Below the pieces are notes generated by a model. The model made no database searches and was not told the origin of the DNA. It was given only the letters and a program-made list of their open reading frames with translations. DNA of 64,000 bases from Lentisphaeria bacterium (GTDB lineage: Bacteria > Verrucomicrobiota > Lentisphaeria > Victivallales > UBA1829), in assembly GCA_017456805.1 (NCBI GenBank), contig JAFTIQ010000013.1, positions 62,001 through 126,000 on the forward strand, written 5' to 3'. How positions within the stretch are numbered: position 1 is the first letter of the stretch; every line of letters begins with the position of its first letter. The translations under genes and the position numbers were made by a program. Of the stretch, positions 8,446 to 17,003 are shown piece after piece.

Positions 8446-8612
8446 TTTCAAAAAACTTCAAAATAAGCTGAGAAATTCTGTTGCAGATCTGTAAATGGAA
8501 CACCTTGGCGCAGCCTCCGGAGCTTTGGCAAAAGAGGATGCCGCATGGCAGTTCCCGATCATCAGCTACGCCTTTCCAGTCTGATTTTGCCGGACTTTTG
8601 AAATTACCTCTA
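8446..8612 (+). ncRNA. Candidate structured leader RNA, copy A
   Basis: This untranslated stretch between the pseudopilin and the CBM9/DUF4091 gene resembles the leader at 48391-48550. The last 28 bases (8585-8612) match it at 24 positions, including GAAATTACCTCTA versus GAAGTTACCTCTA. Near the 5' end TTGC (8481-8484) and GTAA (8491-8494) can pair, as can TTGC and GCAA in the other copy, so one pair changes from G-C to G-U. A second hairpin, AGTCTG (8578-8583) with CGGACT (8591-8596), sits before the conserved 3' tail. GGAAC (8497-8501) can pair with GTTCC (8551-8555). It ends 28 bp before the start codon at 8641. Function is unknown. Confidence 0.5.
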
Positions 8613-8640
8613 ACGAAAAAATAATAAGGAAACACAAGTT

Positions 8641-11600
8641 ATGAAAAAGAAATTACTCTCTTTGCTTGCAGGGGTGAGTGTTTGCAGCTTTGCGGCTGAA
8701 ATGGCACCCTCATTTACGATCCCGAGAATTGAGACAGCTTCCACAGGATATCGTCTTGACGGAAAATTGGATGACAAAGTCTGGGGAAAAGCTGCGGAGA
8801 TCCCGGAATTTGTCTCTATAAATTCCAATGGGAAGCCGGTTATCAGCGGAAACATCAAAAATAAAACATCTGTCAAAATTTTTTATGATGTAGATGCGCT
8901 GTATTTGGGCTTCACCTGCTATGAATCAGATCCCGGTAAAATGATTTTGGGGCTTCCTGCCGGTCAGACGGTTGATGTGCCCATCGGCGGAAATGATGAT
9001 TGTCTTGAGATCATGCTTTTTCATCCGGGGTCAAATGACACCTATTATCATTTGCGAGTCGTTCCTTCCGGAGCAAAGGAGGATGCCCGGAATCTTTATC
9101 TGAAACCGGGAAGTTTCCGGCGTGACAGCTCCTGGAACGGAAAATGGTCTGTCAAAACATCAAGAGAGAAAAATGCATGGTATGCGGAAATCAAGATCCC
9201 GTTCAGGATGTTTGCAGAAGCATCCCCGGGATTTCTGGGAAGAACCCCGAATGCGGAGGACGGATTGCGGTTGAATTTCGGAAGAGTCAGTTCCACGACT
9301 GCGGAGGCCACGACCTGGCAGGCAGGAGTCAGAGGATTTCACAGCAAGTTTATGGATTGCCGGTTCGGCGGATTCCCGTTCAAGGAAATTACGGTGGAAA
9401 CACCGGACATACAGCACTTGAAAAACGGTGCGAATAAATACCGTTTCTTCTTGCGGAACCTCAGCGGAAGGCCTGCGAATGTCAAATTGAATGTGACGCT
9501 CCGGGAGGATGAAACTGATCCGGAAAAACGCCGGCAGCAGCTGTTGAAACGTTCTTATATCCGTCCTTTCAGAGTAATCACTCTTCTTTCCAAAGAGTAT
9601 GCCATGAAAGCGGGAGAGAAGATCCCTGTGGAGATCGATTTTCAACTGAGCGGCGGAGAAAAAATCCTTTCCTTCAACGTTGACTGGCTGCGGATGAAAC
9701 ATAATATCAGCCGGGGATTCGTCATCGAAGAGATCTATGATATCGAAAAAGGGATCACTGATAACAGCAATAAATTTTCGACATTGAAAAAGATTCTGGC
9801 AGAGGTGGTTCAGTATAAGATTCCGATTGGCGCGGATGTTGCAAAAAAACAGAGCGAAGCAGAACAGCTTCTCACATCCGGGACGAATGATAAACTTCCG
9901 GCAGAACAACGCAGTGCGCATCTGAGAGCATTGGAAAAAAAATTGGAAGAGCTGGATTTCCTGATTTCCACCACCCTCCTTCCGCGGCTCTGGAACGTCA
10001 AAAACGGAAAAAAGGATCTCACATTTTCCGTTGGAACCGCTTTGGCTGGTGAAAAGGTTTTCCGTGACTTGCCGTTTACAGGGACTTTTTCTGACAAAGT
10101 GGAGATCGCTTGTGCGCAAAATGAATATGAATCCGCCCAATTTGTTCTTTTTTATCTGACAGATAAGAAGTCGGAAATAAAAGTCACATGTGCCGGATTG
10201 AAGGGCGAAAATGGCGGAGAGATCAAAGCAGATCAACTGTTTTTCAACCCGATCGGCTATGTGAATGTGGGCGATTCCGGACACCATACACATGTGGGAT
10301 ACTGGCCGGATGTCCTTTACAAAGGAAATCTGGTCAAACCGCCTGTGAAAGGTTCTCTTCAGCCGGTGATGCTTACTTTGAAAACGGATAAAAATCAGCT
10401 CCCCGGGAATTATACCGGAACCGTTAAATTTGAGTCAGGGAAGGAACAATATGAACTCACTCTGAATGTGAAGGTTTATCCTTTTGCGCTGCCGGACAAG
10501 AAAAGTTTCGGAATGAATATCTGGTTTCACGGAACGCGGGTTCCGACTTTTTACGGTGATTTCAGCCCGGAACGTTTTGAGCAGATCATGGAAGTGATGG
10601 GCAGATATCACTTTGCCACCGGGATCCGGGGAAATGTATTCGGTTCTAAAATCCGGGTACGCGGAGATAATAAAAATTACACCTTTGACTTTTCGGGAGT
10701 GGAACCTTATTTTGCAAGTTCCTTCAAACATAATGCAAATGTTCTGAATCTGGATTATTTTGAGCCCGGTTTCTTTGCGAAAGAACGGAGGATCCTGATT
10801 GGAAAAGATGGTTCTCTTGGCATATTCAAACCGGAAGATCCGGCTGCGGCAGCCGATCAGCTCTTTATTGAAACAGTGAAATTCTTCAAAGAAAAAGGAT
10901 ATTATAAGTATGCGGTGATCCAGGTGAGTGATGAACCCTGGAATCCGGAAAAACAGGAATATATCCGGAAAAAAGTAACGCATTTGCGGACATTGGTCAA
11001 AGACTTGCCGCCGGTGATCAGTGCCGGTGCGATCCGGAACCGTTCCAATCTGAACGGATATATCGACTTGTGGTGTCCCCAGTATCCTCAGTTCAATCCG
11101 GCAGATTACAAAAATATGCCGAAAAATGAGAAACTGTACTTCTATCAGTGTCTGTACAAACAGGATTTCCCCATGTTCATGATCGACCGCCCCGGGATTG
11201 AACCCCGGATCGCCAGTATGGTTGGATGGAAATATCAGGCAGTCGGCTTTCTTTACTGGGCATCCGAGCAGTGGATCGCCGGGTCTCCGAAGGATCCTGT
11301 CAATCAGCCAAAGATGAAAAACCGCTGGGTGCATGAAGAATGGGGATTCCCCTTCAGAGATTGTCCGGGGGATGCCTGTTTTATTTATCCGACAAAAGAG
11401 GGCGTCGTTGCTTCGCTCCGTGCTCAGTATATGCGGGACGGTGTGGAAGATTATGAATATCTTGCGATTCTGAAACAATACCGGGATCTGGCGTTGAGAA
11501 TGGGCAAGATGAATGCTCCCCTGCGGCGTAAAGTGGAAGCCCTGCTGAAAGTGCCCGATCACATCGTGAAAACTGCGAATCATTGGACGAAATCTGAAGT

Positions 11601-11670
11601 TGAACTTCTGAAATTCCGCAGAGAGGTCGCAGAAACCATTGTCCAGTTGAAAAAAGCGACAGGGAAATAA
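8641..11670 (+). CDS. Secreted CBM9-like plus DUF4091/GH123-like glycosidase
   Basis: The 1009-residue product starts with a signal peptide (MKKKLLSLLAGVSVCSFA). Residues about 30-255 form a CBM9/DOMON-like domain (LDGKLDDKVW, DALYLGFTCYESD, WYAEIKIPFRMF). A helical linker and beta domain follow, then a TIM-barrel-like part with VSDEPW, whose neighbouring Asp764-Glu765 resemble the Asp-Glu pair used by GH123 beta-N-acetylgalactosaminidases in substrate-assisted hydrolysis. The end (QYMRDGVEDYEYLAIL) is the hallmark of DUF4091. An exported hexosaminidase-type activity is therefore plausible but inferred. AAGGAAA precedes the ATG, which lies 28 bp after a conserved leader. Downstream, 4 bp away, begins an amino-sugar kinase gene, consistent with release of N-acetylated sugars. 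Confidence 0.75.
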   Translation: MKKKLLSLLAGVSVCSFAAEMAPSFTIPRIETASTGYRLDGKLDDKVWGKAAEIPEFVSINSNGKPVISGNIKNKTSVKIFYDVDALYLGFTCYESDPGKMILGLPAGQTVDVPIGGNDDCLEIMLFHPGSNDTYYHLRVVPSGAKEDARNLYLKPGSFRRDSSWNGKWSVKTSREKNAWYAEIKIPFRMFAEASPGFLGRTPNAEDGLRLNFGRVSSTTAEATTWQAGVRGFHSKFMDCRFGGFPFKEITVETPDIQHLKNGANKYRFFLRNLSGRPANVKLNVTLREDETDPEKRRQQLLKRSYIRPFRVITLLSKEYAMKAGEKIPVEIDFQLSGGEKILSFNVDWLRMKHNISRGFVIEEIYDIEKGITDNSNKFSTLKKILAEVVQYKIPIGADVAKKQSEAEQLLTSGTNDKLPAEQRSAHLRALEKKLEELDFLISTTLLPRLWNVKNGKKDLTFSVGTALAGEKVFRDLPFTGTFSDKVEIACAQNEYESAQFVLFYLTDKKSEIKVTCAGLKGENGGEIKADQLFFNPIGYVNVGDSGHHTHVGYWPDVLYKGNLVKPPVKGSLQPVMLTLKTDKNQLPGNYTGTVKFESGKEQYELTLNVKVYPFALPDKKSFGMNIWFHGTRVPTFYGDFSPERFEQIMEVMGRYHFATGIRGNVFGSKIRVRGDNKNYTFDFSGVEPYFASSFKHNANVLNLDYFEPGFFAKERRILIGKDGSLGIFKPEDPAAAADQLFIETVKFFKEKGYYKYAVIQVSDEPWNPEKQEYIRKKVTHLRTLVKDLPPVISAGAIRNRSNLNGYIDLWCPQYPQFNPADYKNMPKNEKLYFYQCLYKQDFPMFMIDRPGIEPRIASMVGWKYQAVGFLYWASEQWIAGSPKDPVNQPKMKNRWVHEEWGFPFRDCPGDACFIYPTKEGVVASLRAQYMRDGVEDYEYLAILKQYRDLALRMGKMNAPLRRKVEALLKVPDHIVKTANHWTKSEVELLKFRREVAETIVQLKKATGK

Positions 11671-11674
11671 GAAA

Positions 11675-12604
11675 ATGCCGGATGGTGAATTGATCCTTGC
11701 AATTGATTCCGGCGGAACAAAAAGCGATGTTCTTCTGCTGGATGTTTCCGGGAAAATCATTGCCGGATGTTCGGTGCCTGGAATTGCCGCCCTGCATGAG
11801 AATACGCTTCCAGTGGAAACAATTTTGCGTCATGGCATGGAACAGTTCGGTGATTTGCAAAAACAGATTTCTCTTGTCTTCTGTTCATTAGGCGGTCCGA
11901 ATACAGAAGAAGTAACGGCTGTGCTGAAGAAGATTTTACCCTTTGTCCGGATTTTTGTGGAACGGGAATCCAATGGTAAAATGCTTCTTCATAAGGCGGA
12001 AGAATATTTTGCCCGGGCGATTTGTCTCTGCGGAACGGGCAGTGTTGCCTTTGGAACTGTGAATGGAACATTCCGTCTGGCTGGCGGCTGGGGGCCTGTT
12101 TACGGGGATGAAGGTTCCGGGGGCGGGCTCGGGATGGCTGCTTTGAAAATGATTCTTGCGGCCATCGACCGGAGGGAAGGCAATTCCATTCTTCCCGGAG
12201 TCTTCCCGGCACTTGAACGTCCGGGAAAAGAAAGTTCTTATGAAGCCCGGATGAAATTCAAAGGACAGGTAAATCAGTTGACCAGAGCGGAACTTGCTGC
12301 AGAAACAGTTCGGATCGATACACTTGCAGAATCCGGAGATGCCAGTGCCCGGGAATTGATCCGGAAAAGTGCATGGGAAATCGCCGAATTGGCATGCAAT
12401 GTCACTCCTGAAATGCCGGAGGATGGTTTTGACAGCATATTGGCTTTGGGCGGTTTTTTCCGTTGCGGAACCTTTTTCCGGACAGAATGTGAAAACGCTC
12501 TTGCCCGGATCCGCAAGGAATACCACTTTGTATATGAACCATTTAAAATGATCGATGCTGCAAGAGATTATGCGCTGCATCTTTACAGAAAGGAAACAAT
12601 ATGA
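11675..12604 (+). CDS. BadF/BadG-family N-acetyl-sugar kinase
   Basis: This 309-residue protein has the ASKHA fold of the BadF/BadG/N-acetylglucosamine kinase family: phosphate-1 motif LAIDSGGTKSDVLLLD at residues 8-23, phosphate-2 motif CGTGSVAFG around residue 115, and GGWGPVYGDEGSGGGLG just after. Relatives phosphorylate GlcNAc or MurNAc with ATP in the cytoplasm. It begins 4 bp after the glycosidase gene and overlaps the NanE-MurQ gene by 4 bp, so its product would feed a 6-phosphate sugar directly to that enzyme. GlcNAc, MurNAc and ManNAc are all possible substrates. No binding residues distinguish them by eye. Confidence 0.8.
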   Translation: MPDGELILAIDSGGTKSDVLLLDVSGKIIAGCSVPGIAALHENTLPVETILRHGMEQFGDLQKQISLVFCSLGGPNTEEVTAVLKKILPFVRIFVERESNGKMLLHKAEEYFARAICLCGTGSVAFGTVNGTFRLAGGWGPVYGDEGSGGGLGMAALKMILAAIDRREGNSILPGVFPALERPGKESSYEARMKFKGQVNQLTRAELAAETVRIDTLAESGDASARELIRKSAWEIAELACNVTPEMPEDGFDSILALGGFFRCGTFFRTECENALARIRKEYHFVYEPFKMIDAARDYALHLYRKETI

Positions 12605-14094
12605 ATCAGCTGATCGAAAGCCTCCGGGGAAAATTGATCGTATCCTCTCAGGCATTGGAGGGAAATGCATTGCGGGATTCTGCAACATTGGCGCGGATGG
12701 CTCTTGCCGCTCAAAAGGGCGGGGCTGCCGCGATCCGGGCAAATGGTGTGGAAGATATCACCGCTATGAAAAAATTGATCAGTATTCCCATCATCGGCTT
12801 GAATAAAGAGGCCCGGACTTACGAAAAACCTTTTATCACCCCCAGTTTTGAACATGCGAAGGAAATCGCAGAAACAGGTGCTCAGATCATTGCACTGGAT
12901 GCCACACTCCGTCCGCGGGATTGCGGAATTTCCGCCGCTGATCTGATCCGCCGGGTGAAAAAGGAATTGGGCGTGCTTGTTATGGCAGATATCGCTCTTT
13001 ATGAAGATGGGATCGCTGCCGCAGAAGCTGGGGCAGATTTGATCTCAACCACACTTTCCGGATATACGATGGAATCCCCGAAAATGCCGGGGCCCGATCT
13101 GGAATTGATCCGCCGCCTGGCAAAAGATGTGGATGTGCCGATCGTGGCAGAAGGAAGATATTGTACTTGCGAAGATGTTGCTTCTGCATTCCGTGCCGGA
13201 GCCTATGCGGTGGTAATCGGAAAAAGCATCACAAATCCGGAGTTTATCACCCGCTATTTCATTGACCGGATCCCGGTTGCCGTTGAGGAACGGACGGAAT
13301 CGGTGAATGTCCGGACTCTTGACTTCGATCAGAAGTCTGCTTTGGAAATGGCAGAAGCGATCAACCGGGAAGATATGACCGTCGCGATGGCTGTCGGCAG
13401 AGCTTTGCCGGAAATCGCAAAGGTCGCTGAAATTGCGGCGGAAAAGGTGAAAAACGGCGGCAGGATCATTTACACCGGAGCCGGAACAAGCGGACGCCTG
13501 GCTGTTCAGGATGCCGCAGAATGTCCGCCGACGTATGGAGTCTCTCCGGAAACGATTCAAACGATCATGGCTGGCGGGGAGGGGGCTGTCTTCCGTGCCG
13601 CAGAAGGGGCTGAAGATGATTTCCAGCTCGGAATCAATGCTGCTGAAATGAAAAAGCTGACTTCCAATGATATTGTGATCGGGATCAGTGCCAATGGAAA
13701 CGCAAAATTTGTCTGCGGGGTTTTGTCCGCTGCAGAAAAAGCAGGCGCGGCAACCGCAGCGATCGTGAACAATCCCGGCGGATCAATGGCAGAAATCGCC
13801 GACATTGTTATCCTGCTGGAAACAGGGGCTGAAGTCATTTGCGGCTCCACAAGAATGAAAGCCGGAACTTCTCAGAAAATGACTCTGAATATGATCTCAA
13901 CGATCGCCATGACCAGGTGCGGGTATGTCACCGGGAATATGATGACTTCCATGAAGCCGACAAATAAAAAGTTGAAGGAAAGAGCTGCCTTTATGGTCGG
14001 AAAACTCTGTTCTGTTTCAGCCGATCAGGCACGGGAAATATTGGAAAAATGCGATTGGAATATCAAGACGGCTGTCAATTCTCTGAAAGGATGA
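12601..14094 (+). CDS. Fused ManNAc-6-P 2-epimerase (NanE) and MurNAc-6-P etherase (MurQ)
   Basis: The 497-residue protein joins two full enzymes. Residues 1-225 are NanE-like: Lys69 (GLNKEA) and Glu184 (VAEGRY) sit where the catalytic Lys and Glu of NanE are found. Residues 232-497 are MurQ-like: SIS-fold motif GAGTSGRL (293-300), ECPPT with Glu307, AEGAEDD with Glu338, and GSTRMKAGTSQK (415-426); the two Glu residues are 31 apart as in known MurQ. NanE converts ManNAc-6-P to GlcNAc-6-P, and MurQ cleaves the lactyl ether of MurNAc-6-P to GlcNAc-6-P, so both halves converge on one product. The start overlaps the kinase stop. No frameshift is seen; the fusion appears genuine. Confidence 0.9.
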   Translation: MNQLIESLRGKLIVSSQALEGNALRDSATLARMALAAQKGGAAAIRANGVEDITAMKKLISIPIIGLNKEARTYEKPFITPSFEHAKEIAETGAQIIALDATLRPRDCGISAADLIRRVKKELGVLVMADIALYEDGIAAAEAGADLISTTLSGYTMESPKMPGPDLELIRRLAKDVDVPIVAEGRYCTCEDVASAFRAGAYAVVIGKSITNPEFITRYFIDRIPVAVEERTESVNVRTLDFDQKSALEMAEAINREDMTVAMAVGRALPEIAKVAEIAAEKVKNGGRIIYTGAGTSGRLAVQDAAECPPTYGVSPETIQTIMAGGEGAVFRAAEGAEDDFQLGINAAEMKKLTSNDIVIGISANGNAKFVCGVLSAAEKAGAATAAIVNNPGGSMAEIADIVILLETGAEVICGSTRMKAGTSQKMTLNMISTIAMTRCGYVTGNMMTSMKPTNKKLKERAAFMVGKLCSVSADQAREILEKCDWNIKTAVNSLKG

Positions 14095-14097
14095 AAA

Positions 14098-14922
14098 ATG
14101 TTTACGAAGCAAGATCTGATCAATGATATTATCCGGATGGGGTTGAAGCCGGATGATACGGTTTTTGTACATTCTTCCTATAAAAGCATTGCCGGAGAAA
14201 CGGGAATCGAAGGCGGAGCTGATACGGTCGTTGATGCTTTTATGGAGTATTTCGGAGAAAAAGGGCTGGTCGTTTTTCCGGCGATGAGCTGGAAACTCGG
14301 CTGGCTCATCAATGAGGAAGGGCAAATGCGCGATCCTGTTCTGGGGCCCGCCCCCGGGTTCCGGGAATATGGATCCCTTTTTGATGTCCGGAATACCCCT
14401 TGTCATGGATTGGGATGCATTCCGGAAACATTCCGGAAAAGACCCGGCGTGATCCGGTCGCTTTGTCCGACTTCTTCCGTTGCAGCTTTCGGAAAAGATG
14501 CTGCTGAGTTTTGTGCCGGACATGAAAATGCACCGACTGCGCTGCACTGGCATTCCCCCTGGGGAAAACTTTATTCCCGGAATGCAAAGACTTTATTCCT
14601 TGGAACAACAATGATCTGCAATACCTTTATGCATGTGATCGAGGAATATTCCGGTGTGGTCCCCGGCTTGCTCAGAGATTATATCTGGAAGTATGAAGCG
14701 ATCGGTTACGACGGCAGAAAAATCCCGGTTTCGTTCAAGCGTCACGAACCGCATCACAACCAGTTTTACAGAAAAGTGGAACCGGAACTGATGGAAAAAG
14801 GGATCGTTGAACTTCATCAATTCGGTGCGGCAGAGGTTCATCTGGCAGATATCCGGAAAGAAACAGATTACATGATGATCCGGTTGAAGTCGGAACCAAC
14901 GCTGTTCTGTCTGGAAAAATAA
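14098..14922 (+). CDS. AAC(3)-like N-acetyltransferase family protein
   Basis: A 274-residue protein of the aminoglycoside 3-N-acetyltransferase (AAC(3)) fold: VFVHSSYKSI near residue 22, GCIPETFRKRPGVIRSLCPTSSVAAFG around 105-132, HSPWGKLYSRNAKTLFLG around 150-167 and a downstream NTFMHVIEEYS. Members transfer acetyl from acetyl-CoA to an amino group. It starts 3 bp after the NanE-MurQ gene, so it probably acts on an amino sugar or glycopeptide fragment in that pathway. There is no reason to read it as a resistance determinant. The typical HP dipeptide of the RSxHPxxSV motif is CP here. AAGGATG precedes the start. Confidence 0.75.
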   Translation: MFTKQDLINDIIRMGLKPDDTVFVHSSYKSIAGETGIEGGADTVVDAFMEYFGEKGLVVFPAMSWKLGWLINEEGQMRDPVLGPAPGFREYGSLFDVRNTPCHGLGCIPETFRKRPGVIRSLCPTSSVAAFGKDAAEFCAGHENAPTALHWHSPWGKLYSRNAKTLFLGTTMICNTFMHVIEEYSGVVPGLLRDYIWKYEAIGYDGRKIPVSFKRHEPHHNQFYRKVEPELMEKGIVELHQFGAAEVHLADIRKETDYMMIRLKSEPTLFCLEK

Positions 14923-14939
14923 CTTGATTTTTTCCTTTT

Positions 14940-14977
14940 CCTCCGGCTGCCGGATTGAAAAATTCATAAGCCGGAGG
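14940..14977. promoter_or_regulatory. Inverted repeat overlapping a promoter
   Basis: CCTCCGGCT (14940-14948) and AGCCGGAGG (14969-14977) are perfect 9-bp arms around 20 bases. The left arm precedes the -35 and the right arm fills the spacer up to the -10 of the next promoter. It could be an operator or, as RNA, the end of the preceding operon; no U-tract follows it. Confidence 0.45.
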
Positions 14978-14983
14978 TATATT
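14955..14983 (+). promoter_or_regulatory. Promoter of the phospholipase-like gene
   Basis: TTGAAA (14955-14960) and TATATT (14978-14983) are separated by 17 bp, 23 bp before the start codon at 15007. An inverted repeat overlaps the spacer. Confidence 0.65.
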
Positions 14984-15006
14984 TTCAAAGATAACAGGAG
15001 AGAAAT

Positions 15007-16137
15007 ATGCCAGGTACTTTCATTCATCAATGTCTGACAAGGCAGGCATTGGAGAGCAATCATATTTCCGATGCAGAAAATCTTGTCAATACTTATTGTA
15101 TATATCCGGATTATTACTTCGGGGAACGCTCTGCAGAAACAAAACCCTATATGTATTTTCATGACGGGATCCAGTTCCATTATCCGCCCCACACGCCGGT
15201 GGAAGAATTTTACCGCTATTGGGACAGGGATGAAAATGGAAATTATCCCTTTTGCCATCATGAAAATGAGAACATCGTTCATGTGGAAGCCGGTTTCCGG
15301 TTTTATCTTGGAAAAATTATTCCGCTTTTGAATACGGGCGAACGGGAAGATGCTTGGAAATATTTGGGGTGTCTGCTGCATTTCCTGGAAGATTCCACTT
15401 TCGGACTCCATTCACTCGAGGGGGCTGACGGCACAGATTTATTTATTCTGGACCGTCTGTTCGGTACAGATATGACAAGATATCTCAGCGGGATTTCTCT
15501 GACGGATGAACTTCAGTCAATGACGGTTGTTCCGAAGGTTCTGACCTCCAGCGCAGAGGAATTTATTCCGCTGCTCTACACCCGGTATGTAAAGGATACC
15601 GCCCGGAGCAGACAGTATCTTTTTGATATGGCAGTGGAACATCAATATGGGAAAAGTCAACGCTCTTCCGAGGAAAATATCAGAGAGATGTTTCTGGTTG
15701 CGCTTCAGCTTTCTGCGGATACTGCGGCGACGGTTCTTGCCATCGCTTCCGGAGAGAAAACTGGCATGATACATCGGAATCTGACAGAATTTTCGCCGTT
15801 TCATTATCCCATCGGCGGCAGCGGATTTATTCTGAAAAAATATGAAGAACAGGAGAACACGATCACGTTCGGAGTCAACAGTTCGGCATCGCTTTTGTAC
15901 AGTATACCGGAGAATCTTTACAACACATTTACCTGTTCGGTGCGCGGGATCGGGATCCATCAGGTCAAACTGGAACTCTTTGATAAGAATGAGGTTATCC
16001 GGTGTATCGATTTGGAGAATGAGAAAGAGATCCCTCTTGTTATTTCATCCCCCGGCGGAGTGCTCGGGTTCCGGATCACCTCACCTGAGGTTCTCGGTCA
16101 GATCCGGATTTCAAACGGCGTTTTTTGCAGAGAATAA
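15007..16137 (+). CDS. Helical phospholipase-C/nuclease-like protein with C-terminal beta-sandwich
   Basis: The 376-residue protein has two parts. Residues 1-255 are helical and rich in His and Asp, with MPGTFIHQ at the start, YFHDGIQFHYPP and YLGCLLHFLEDSTFGLHS, a layout like the zinc-dependent phospholipase C/S1-P1 nuclease fold where His and Asp bind metals. Residues about 280-376 form a beta-sandwich resembling the NPCBM galactose-binding module (FGVNSSASLLYSI, GFRITSP). There is no signal peptide, which is unusual for such enzymes. It has its own promoter and an AGGAGAG ribosome binding site. It is convergent with dppA. The function is tentative; the fold call is from pattern only. Confidence 0.5.
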   Translation: MPGTFIHQCLTRQALESNHISDAENLVNTYCIYPDYYFGERSAETKPYMYFHDGIQFHYPPHTPVEEFYRYWDRDENGNYPFCHHENENIVHVEAGFRFYLGKIIPLLNTGEREDAWKYLGCLLHFLEDSTFGLHSLEGADGTDLFILDRLFGTDMTRYLSGISLTDELQSMTVVPKVLTSSAEEFIPLLYTRYVKDTARSRQYLFDMAVEHQYGKSQRSSEENIREMFLVALQLSADTAATVLAIASGEKTGMIHRNLTEFSPFHYPIGGSGFILKKYEEQENTITFGVNSSASLLYSIPENLYNTFTCSVRGIGIHQVKLELFDKNEVIRCIDLENEKEIPLVISSPGGVLGFRITSPEVLGQIRISNGVFCRE

Positions 16138-16167
16138 AAAAGGCTGAGTTGTTCAGAACTCAGCCTT
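16134..16167 (-). terminator. Terminator of the dppA transcript
   Basis: AAGGCTGAGTT (16140-16150) and AACTCAGCCTT (16157-16167) form an 11-bp stem with a 6-base loop. Read on the minus strand the stem is followed by a run of T from 16139 downward, as expected for a rho-independent terminator. It lies in the convergent gap and may serve both genes. Confidence 0.7.
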
Positions 16168-16184
16168 GAAAATGCGGGATCGGA

Positions 16185-17003
16185 TCAGGGATAGGTAAAT
16201 CCATCCAGATCATGCAGATTCATTTTTGTCCACGGCATAGCGCGTTCATATTTGTCAAACGCTTCAGAAATGGTATCTGCTGTTACTGCATCTGCGAGCC
16301 GTTTCAGGGGCGGACAGTGATCCGCGGAATCCAGCAGGTTCAAACGGAGCGGTCCGGCAACCTTATAAGGTTTGATCTCATTTTTCCGGAGGATCGCTTC
16401 TTTGACCCCTTTGCGGATCAGTTCGCAAGCCTTTGCCGGGATCAGGGAACAAGCCTGATAAGGCGACAATGCTTTTTTCACCTGAACGGCTTCGATTCCG
16501 GGGATTTTTTCCTGAAATTCAGCGATGATTTTATCATCACCGGAAACGAAGATGGAGGGAACATTGCAATCTCCAGCCAGAGCTGCTGCCATCGCGCCTT
16601 CGCTCATATAAAATTCACCGTCATTGACTTCCCAGAGGGAGTGGGGGGTGATTGCATCGGGAGTTCCGCCCATAGCATGCATTCCGACAAGCACCATTGC
16701 ATCGACGGACTCATCCAGGAACGGAAGCCATGCCGGTCCGCTCATGTTTCTGCCATGAATGATCTGGCATCTGGGGTCAAGATGTTCAAACAGAATATTA
16801 TACCCGGAACCGTGACTGTCATTGACGATCACTTCGTCTGCACCTGCATCGAACGCCCCCTGAACAGCTGCGTTGACTTCATCGGTCAGCAGTTTATACA
16901 TCCGGTATCTGTGCTGAATGTTTTCATAGGAAGGATCTTTCCGGTTTTCAAAAAAGCAGAATCCGGCGATCCCTTCGATATCTGTCTGCACATAAATTTT
17001 CAT
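16185..17003 (-). CDS. dppA: D-aminopeptidase, M55 family (DppA-like)
   Basis: The 272-residue protein matches the M55 zinc D-aminopeptidases: MKIYVQTDIEGIAGF at the start with metal-binding Asp and Glu, LLTDEVNAAVQGAFDAGADE, VNDSHGSG, and VGMHAMGG further on. DppA removes D-amino acids such as D-Ala from small peptides, including D-Ala-D-Ala released from peptidoglycan. It has no signal peptide. Its start overlaps the stop of a small HTH gene by 4 bp, an odd partner. A terminator follows 18 bp after the stop. Within this window it fits with the MurQ system as another enzyme that recycles cell-wall material, though the two are not in one operon. Confidence 0.85.
   Translation of the reverse strand: MKIYVQTDIEGIAGFCFFENRKDPSYENIQHRYRMYKLLTDEVNAAVQGAFDAGADEVIVNDSHGSGYNILFEHLDPRCQIIHGRNMSGPAWLPFLDESVDAMVLVGMHAMGGTPDAITPHSLWEVNDGEFYMSEGAMAAALAGDCNVPSIFVSGDDKIIAEFQEKIPGIEAVQVKKALSPYQACSLIPAKACELIRKGVKEAILRKNEIKPYKVAGPLRLNLLDSADHCPPLKRLADAVTADTISEAFDKYERAMPWTKMNLHDLDGFTYP

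Noticed and set aside
14098..14922. Reading the AAC(3)-like gene as an antibiotic resistance gene
   Set aside because: It is embedded in an amino-sugar operon with 3-bp spacing and no mobile element, so a metabolic role is far more likely.
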